From Kluyvera sp047971185 (GTDB lineage: Bacteria > Pseudomonadota > Gammaproteobacteria > Enterobacterales > Enterobacteriaceae), in contig NZ_JBKDZH010000052.1 in the NCBI RefSeq assembly GCF_047971185.1, positions 1-64,000 of the forward strand: DNA of 64,000 bases, in the 5' to 3' direction. The notes under the pieces are model-generated. The model was given only the letters and a program-made list of their open reading frames with translations. It did not search any database and was not told where the DNA came from. Below, one piece after another: positions 61,076-64,000 of the stretch. The translations under genes and the position numbers were made by a program. The number at the start of each line of letters is the position of its first letter. Within the stretch, counting starts at the first letter, position 1.

Positions 61076-61696
61076 TTATTTTTTAGCGGCGAAACGCGCG
61101 GCAGCTTCGTCCCAGTTCACCACGTTCCAGAACTCTTTGATGTAGTCCGGGCGGCGGTTCTGGAATTTCAGGTAGTAAGCGTGCTCCCACACGTCAAGGC
61201 CCACAATCGGGAAGCCAGACGCGCCAGAAACGGCTTCACCCATCAGCGGGGAGTCCTGGTTAGCGGTAGAAACCACGGCCAGTTTGTCGCCTTTCAGCAC
61301 CAGCCACGCCCAGCCGGAGCCGAAGCGGGTCGCTGCTGCTTTTTCGAATTCAGCTTTGAAGTTGTCTACGGAACCGAAGTCACGCTCGATAGCCGCTTTC
61401 AGGTCGCCCTGCAGGGTGGTGCCCTTTTTCAGGCCTTTCCAGAAGAAGCTGTGGTTAGCGTGGCCACCTGCGTTGTTACGCAGAACAGTTTTTTTATCAG
61501 CCGGCAGCTGATCCAGTTTCGCGATCAGTTCTTCCGCAGACAGGGAAGCAAACTCCGGCAGGCTTTCCAGCGCTGCGTTAGCGTTGTTGACGTAAGCCTG
61601 GTGGTGTTTGCTGTGATGGATTTCCATCGTCTGTTTGTCGAAGTGCGGTTCCAGGGCATCGTACGCATAAGGCAGTGATGGCAGGGTATAGCTCAT
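61076..61696 (-). CDS. sodA: superoxide dismutase [Mn] SodA
   Basis: Dismutates superoxide in the cytoplasm. 206 residues from the ATG with GGAG upstream (MSYTLPSLPYAYDALEP); upstream in-frame codons to 61756 run into the promoter and are rejected. Metal ligands lie in MEIHHSKHH, NNAGGHANHSFFW and LDVWEHAYY, the expected three His and one Asp. A Fur box lies upstream. Confidence 0.98.
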   Translation of the reverse strand: MSYTLPSLPYAYDALEPHFDKQTMEIHHSKHHQAYVNNANAALESLPEFASLSAEELIAKLDQLPADKKTVLRNNAGGHANHSFFWKGLKKGTTLQGDLKAAIERDFGSVDNFKAEFEKAAATRFGSGWAWLVLKGDKLAVVSTANQDSPLMGEAVSGASGFPIVGLDVWEHAYYLKFQNRRPDYIKEFWNVVNWDEAAARFAAKK

Positions 61697-61771
61697 AATC
61701 ATCTCCATTATTGTCGGGCGGCAAACCTGTAAACGCCGCGTAATCAGTTGGTTCATTATAGTTAATTAAAT

Positions 61772-61790
61772 GATATTGAAAATGATTATC
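61772..61790. promoter_or_regulatory. Fur box upstream of sodA
   Basis: GATATTGAAAATGATTATC, about 15 of 19 matches to the Fur consensus (GATAATGATAATCATTATC, either strand), in the sodA promoter region. Fur repression of sodA is known in E. coli. The rest of the 318-base sodA-TRAP spacer (61791-62014) is A/T-rich and must hold the TRAP operon promoter; I see no further named site. Confidence 0.78.
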
Positions 61791-62014
61791 AATGCCGTAG
61801 TTTTTATAAGGTTATAACGAATTGTTATGTTCCTGAAATTCTGAAGGGTTTACGTTAACTAATTTGATGAATTCTGAAAAATTCACAGTTTGACATAGCC
61901 CGATACAAGTACGTTTTTTTTGCCATCTGAAGCCATACCCTGGCAATAACCACAAGGTCTTTATGCATATTAAGCGGTAATTTCGCCCCGGAACTATCAA
62001 ACGTTGAGGGCTAT

Positions 62015-62995
62015 ATGAAATTACTACGGACAGTCAAAATGCTTTTGCTGTGCTGCCTGTCGCTGCCTGCGCTGTCGCATGCCGAGACGGTGCTTCGCCT
62101 CGCCTATGCAGAAAACAGCCAGCCGGTGAAAGACGCGCTGCGCTTTCTGGGCGATCGGATAGAAGAACAAACCCATGGCGACATCAAAGTCATGTACTTC
62201 CCGGACGGCCAGCTGGGTGGCGAGCGTGAGCTGGTCGAACTGACTCAGGTTGGGGTGGTGGACATCACCAAAGTGTCATCCGGGCTGATGGAAAGCTTTT
62301 CCCCCATGTACGGCGTCTTCTCCCTTCCCTACCTTTTCGCCGATCGCGACGAATACTACAAAGTCATGGATAACCCCGACGTAATGACGCCGGTTTATCA
62401 GTCTACCCAGGCGCAGGGCTTTGTCGGCGTTGGCTGGTACGATTCCGGCGCGCGCAACTTCTATATGAGTAAAGCGCCGGTACGCAGCATTGACGATCTG
62501 AAAGGCAAAAAAATCCGCGTCATGCAGAGTGACACCGCTATCCGTACCCTGAAGCTGCTCGGCGCCTCACCGATCGCCATGAGCCAGGCCGAAGTCTACA
62601 CCTCATTGCAGCAGGGCATTCTGGACGGCGCGGAGAACAACGAATTTGCGCTCACCATCGCCCGCCACGGTGAAGTCGCACGCTTTTACACCTACGACAT
62701 GCACACCCGTATCCCCGACATTCTGCTGATGAGTTCGCTGACGCTGGAAAAACTCAGCCCCGAACAGCAGCGTATCGTTCAGGACGCGATTAAAGCGTCG
62801 ATTGAGTTTGAGAAGTCCGCGTGGGACGCCGAAATCGAAAAGACCAAACAGCAGGCGGTGAAAGACTTCAACGTCGAGTTTTTTGATATTGATATCAAGC
62901 CGTTCCAGCAGGCCGTGCAGCCCATTTACGCCGATCTGAAGAGCAAACCGCAACTGGATACGCTGTATCAAAGAATCCAGGCTGCGAAACATTGA
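62015..62995 (+). CDS. TRAP transporter solute-binding protein (DctP family)
   Basis: Periplasmic receptor of a tripartite ATP-independent transporter, 326 residues. Signal peptide about 23 residues (LLLCCLSLPALSHA); DctP hallmarks FPDGQLGGERELVE, SFSPMYGVFSLPYLFADRDEYYKVMD, and IRVMQSDTAIRTLKLLGASPIAMSQAEVYTSLQQGILDGAENN, with the conserved Arg that pairs with a substrate carboxylate in IRVMQSD. The substrate is probably a sugar acid or other carboxylate. GAGGG ribosome site. First gene of a three-gene operon. Confidence 0.93.
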   Translation: MKLLRTVKMLLLCCLSLPALSHAETVLRLAYAENSQPVKDALRFLGDRIEEQTHGDIKVMYFPDGQLGGERELVELTQVGVVDITKVSSGLMESFSPMYGVFSLPYLFADRDEYYKVMDNPDVMTPVYQSTQAQGFVGVGWYDSGARNFYMSKAPVRSIDDLKGKKIRVMQSDTAIRTLKLLGASPIAMSQAEVYTSLQQGILDGAENNEFALTIARHGEVARFYTYDMHTRIPDILLMSSLTLEKLSPEQQRIVQDAIKASIEFEKSAWDAEIEKTKQQAVKDFNVEFFDIDIKPFQQAVQPIYADLKSKPQLDTLYQRIQAAKH

Positions 62996-63011
62996 TACGT
63001 AAGGATAAAAA

Positions 63012-63494
63012 ATGGAAATAATCAGAAAAGGACTCGATCGGCTGCTGGAAGCCGTCTGTTGCCTGGTTCTGGCAATGATGGTCGCCGTTTCATGCTGGCA
63101 GGTGATCAGCCGCTATATCGTCGGCCAGCCCAGCACCATCACCGAAGAGCTGCTGCGCTTCTCACTGGTGTGGATCTCCATGCTCGGCATGGCCTACGTG
63201 GCGGGCAAGCAGCAGCATATCAGCCTGACGATTCTGGTCGATAAGGTTTCGGCGCAGGTTCGCCACGCGTGGATGATCATCCTGCAGCTCACCTTTATGG
63301 CCTTCTCCACGTGGATTTTGATTATCGGCGGCCTGAAAATCTCCGCTATTTCAATGCTGCAAATCTCACCGGCGCTGGGCATTCCGATGGGCCAGGTGTA
63401 CTACGCGCTGCCGATTGCGGGCGTGCTGATCATTATCTACAGCATCCTGAATATCATTGATTCGCTGCGCGCCATGCAGCACGTGGAGAAATAA
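63012..63494 (+). CDS. TRAP transporter small membrane subunit (DctQ family)
   Basis: A 160-residue protein with four membrane helices (about 14-36, 48-66, 85-107, 126-148) and the DctQ signature SWQVISRYIVGQPSTITEELLRFSLVWISMLG. Forms the permease with the DctM subunit. AAGGAT ribosome site, 16 bases after the binding-protein gene and one base before the next start. Confidence 0.93.
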   Translation: MEIIRKGLDRLLEAVCCLVLAMMVAVSCWQVISRYIVGQPSTITEELLRFSLVWISMLGMAYVAGKQQHISLTILVDKVSAQVRHAWMIILQLTFMAFSTWILIIGGLKISAISMLQISPALGIPMGQVYYALPIAGVLIIIYSILNIIDSLRAMQHVEK

Positions 63495-63495
63495 C

Positions 63496-64000
63496 ATGAT
63501 TGATCCGATTACCGCTTCGTTAACGCTGATCGGCGTTTTTGTCGTCCTGCTTGCTATGGGCGCACCGATTGGTATCTGTATCGTCATCGCCTCCTGTAGC
63601 ACGATGATGCTGGTGCTGCCGTTCGATATCTCGATGTTCGCCACCGCCCAAAAGATGTTCTCCAGCCTCGATAGCTTTGCCCTGCTGGCAGTACCGTTCT
63701 TTGTCTTGTCAGGGGTGATTATGAACAGCGGCGGTATCGCCGCCAGGCTGGTGAACTTCGCCAAGCTGTTTACCGGCCGCCTGCCCGGCTCGCTCTCCTA
63801 CACCAATATCGTCGGCAACATGATGTTCGGCGCAATTTCCGGTTCGGCCATTGCCGCCTCAACTTCCATCGGCGGCGTGCTGGTTCCCATGAGCGCGAAA
63901 GAGGGCTACAACCGCAACTTCGCCGCGGCGGTCAACATCGCCTCGGCGCCAACCGGCATGCTGATCCCACCAACCACCGCCTTTATTCTGTACGCGTTAG
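63496..64000 (+). CDS. TRAP transporter large membrane subunit (DctM family), 5' part
   Basis: Opens one base after the DctQ stop (ATGATTGATCCGATT) and stays open to the window edge, 168 codons of an expected 425 or so. The N-terminal helices and the conserved segments FFVLSGVIMNSGG, FGAISGSAIAASTSIGGVLVP and SAPTGMLIPPTTAFI identify the ion-coupled (Na+) transport subunit. Runs off the end. Confidence 0.93.
   Translation, partial: MIDPITASLTLIGVFVVLLAMGAPIGICIVIASCSTMMLVLPFDISMFATAQKMFSSLDSFALLAVPFFVLSGVIMNSGGIAARLVNFAKLFTGRLPGSLSYTNIVGNMMFGAISGSAIAASTSIGGVLVPMSAKEGYNRNFAAAVNIASAPTGMLIPPTTAFILYAL

Overview
The window is a stretch of chromosome from a member of the Enterobacteriaceae. The evidence is long collinearity with the Escherichia coli rrnB-to-sodA region (here in reverse), near-identical proteins for dozens of housekeeping genes, and REP/BIME and ERIC repeats. 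The 16S V1 region, the sucrose (csc) genes and the TRAP transporter next to sodA would suit a Citrobacter-, Enterobacter-, Leclercia- or Klebsiella-like organism. The genus cannot be fixed from the sequence alone.

Layout. 1-580: 5' end of a 16S rRNA gene on the minus strand with its boxA leader and tandem P2/P1 promoters. 606-8550: murI, btuB with a cobalamin riboswitch, trmA, yijD-fabR, sthA, oxyR and the divergent sRNA oxyS. 8667-13335: argCBH and the divergent argE around a double ARG box. 13637-22577: ppc, yijO and the fructose-like PTS genes frwD, frwB, frwC, ptsA and aldolase fsaB, without pflCD. 22578-23580: a decayed IS200/IS605-type TnpB element. 23586-29166: gldA, katG, yijE, metF. 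29330-32896: accessory genes (periplasmic 5'-nucleotidase, a broken zinc-ribbon gene, a LysR/carboxymuconolactone-decarboxylase pair). 32897-37069: metL, metB, metJ with MetJ operators. 37128-43087: a sucrose module (cscK, cscA, cscB, cscR), a possible CRP-controlled 26-codon gene and a KdgM-like porin. 43513-52032: rpmE, ERIC element, priA, cytR, ftsN, hslVU, menA, rraA. 52079-55219: hydrolase, MFS and AraC genes. 55287-61696: pfkA, fieF, cpxP with the CpxQ sRNA, cpxRA, yiiM, sodA. 62015-64000: a TRAP transporter running off the end.

How it works together. Most of the window is core metabolism and stress response: OxyR/OxyS/KatG/SodA against oxidants, Cpx and HslVU for protein quality control, Arg and Met biosynthesis under ArgR and MetJ. 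The accessory parts are inserted at a few joints. They are a self-contained sucrose uptake and hydrolysis unit between metJ and rpmE, a regulator/transporter/esterase set between rraA and pfkA, and small genes between metF and metL.

The most notable points are: (1) the block that in E. coli lies between rraA and pfkA (zapB, glpFKX, fpr, tpiA, cdh, sbp) is not here; (2) a 26-codon reading frame has its own ribosome binding site, a terminator and a perfect CRP palindrome upstream; (3) there is a TnpB remnant at fsaB-gldA; (4) the stop codons of argH and yiiM both lie inside REP-type repeats. I see no CRISPR array, prophage, toxin-antitoxin pair or recognisable defence island, and no clear wholly new multi-gene system.
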